From assembly GCF_051020955.1 (NCBI RefSeq), contig NC_135019.1, forward strand, positions 8,391,501 to 8,455,500: a stretch of DNA of 64,000 nt, read 5' to 3'. The notes under the pieces were generated by a model. It ran no database searches. It was not told the DNA's origin and saw only the letters and a list, made by a program, of their open reading frames with translations. This stretch comes from Megalopta genalis. Lineage: Eukaryota; Arthropoda; Insecta; Hymenoptera; Halictidae. Positions 63,046 through 64,000 of the stretch are shown in pieces. Position 1 is the stretch's first letter, and the number at the start of each line of letters is the position of its first letter. The position numbers were made by a program, and so were the translations under genes.

Positions 63046-64000
63046 CTGAAATCACAATAATCACCATTATATGATTCAAATTGCATCAGATTTTTCATAG
63101 TACAGTCCGTAGTTTGGTACAAAGCTCCCAAAGGTATTACTTGTACATAAAACTTGGAGTATCACAAGTATGCAAGTTTTACATACGCAGAAGTATTCCC
63201 TTTATATATTTTTTTAGCTTTTTTAGTTTAATTACTCCTCTGTTTTATGATGCTCGAAACATTGGTTCAGTAGTGCTAATCGTGCCACGCCTATAGTGTA
63301 TTTAGGCTTGTAATGAGCGATGCATGAGTGATTGGTACCGAACCTACGGACTACTGTGAGAATAATGCTCTATATGTAAAATAATATAAGCGCCTCGAAG
63401 GCAGGCAACATGTGTAATAGCATGCAAGTCACCTTTCAACTTTTGTATTATCAGGAGTTGAAGCTATATGCTATGCTTTTAATAGAAAATATTTTTTAAG
63501 GATTGTATAATCCTTTGTTGTAATACTGTTGGCGTGCTAGACAAAAATATTAGTTAAAAATTGTTACAATTATCGTGGAAGGAGGGATACTAGGAAAACA
63601 CAAATTGTTAACAGAATAAAATGTTAACATTAATAAAATTGTATCATAAAACTAAATATTAGGTGCTTAATCCCTTTTGCAGACTAACAATTAAAATACT
63701 GTCAGTTATTACTTCACAGAAGCGGTAGTTCGTCGGAATCTGACAAGTGGCTTTGTAACATAGAGGACAAAGTACTTAAAATGTCTGCAACTTCAAAAGA
63801 TGCAATGTCCTCGACAGATAAATGAAGTGTCTCTTAGTTCCATGCCAATTACCATAACATTACCACCACGTTGCATAAGTTTTTTAAATTACCAATTGCC
63901 GTATATGTTACAGGCAGATGCACATTTGCAATATACATTATTGTGCGAACAGTTGCTTATAAATTATACTTCATTTTTTTACATACGATAATACTCATTT
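63046..64000. other. Probable AHCYL intron or upstream sequence
   Basis: No confirmed gene. A minus-strand open stretch at 63832-63714 follows a possible acceptor. It reads ETLHLSVEDIASFEVADILS and continues to a stop after DELPLL, about 39 residues. It could be a real terminal exon or chance. Confidence 0.35.

Overview
The window looks like nuclear DNA from an insect, most likely a hymenopteran (bee, wasp or ant). This is inferred from compact intron-rich genes with GT-AG introns, AT-rich spacers alternating with CpG-rich ones, abundant microsatellites, small inverted-repeat transposons, and insect versions of a Domeless-type cytokine receptor, Magi, METTL3 and an insect flavin monooxygenase. 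No species is claimed. Exon boundaries below were read by eye from splice signals; for every multi-exon model marked as closing, the exon lengths sum to a multiple of three.

Layout. At 1.6-4.3 kb, two uncharacterised minus-strand genes lie side by side: one with a hydrophobic segment and one secreted and Gln/Pro-rich. The first has a nested pair of transposons in its apparent intron. At 5-12 kb there is no convincing gene. That stretch holds a tandem duplication, two TTAA-flanked elements and a near-perfect 180-bp tandem array. At 12.2-25.4 kb there is a dense cluster: Patched-domain protein (+), TSR2 (-), METTL3 (+), NET1/ARHGEF3-like RhoGEF (-) and REXO4-like exonuclease (+). The pairs are alternately convergent and divergent, with intergenic gaps of 165-800 bp. 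At 28.0-30.8 kb is a flavin-dependent monooxygenase (+) carrying two copies of one MITE in its introns. At 33.0-37.0 kb is Magi (+; two WW and five PDZ domains, no guanylate kinase domain). At 43.5-49.5 kb is a Domeless-like JAK/STAT receptor (+). At 49.5-60 kb I see no gene, only microsatellites and short inverted-repeat elements. At 60.1-63.0 kb is the 3' part of an AHCYL/IRBIT-type gene (-), whose 5' end is outside the window or unrecognised.

The genes do not form a single pathway. They are conserved housekeeping and signalling genes: m6A writing, small-subunit ribosome biogenesis, RNA processing, Rho signalling, junction scaffolding, JAK/STAT, and SAH-hydrolase-like regulation. The most unusual content is in three places. 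The first is mobile DNA: several TTAA-target elements, one with its empty site preserved in a neighbouring duplicate, and another family keeping a 20-codon ORF in two distant copies. The second is the E-box-bearing 180-bp array just upstream of the Patched-domain gene. The third is the receptor, with a long Cys-containing N-terminal extension ahead of its signal-like segment and a tail rich in repeated tyrosine motifs. I found no CRISPR array, rRNA or tRNA, and no clearly new biological system.
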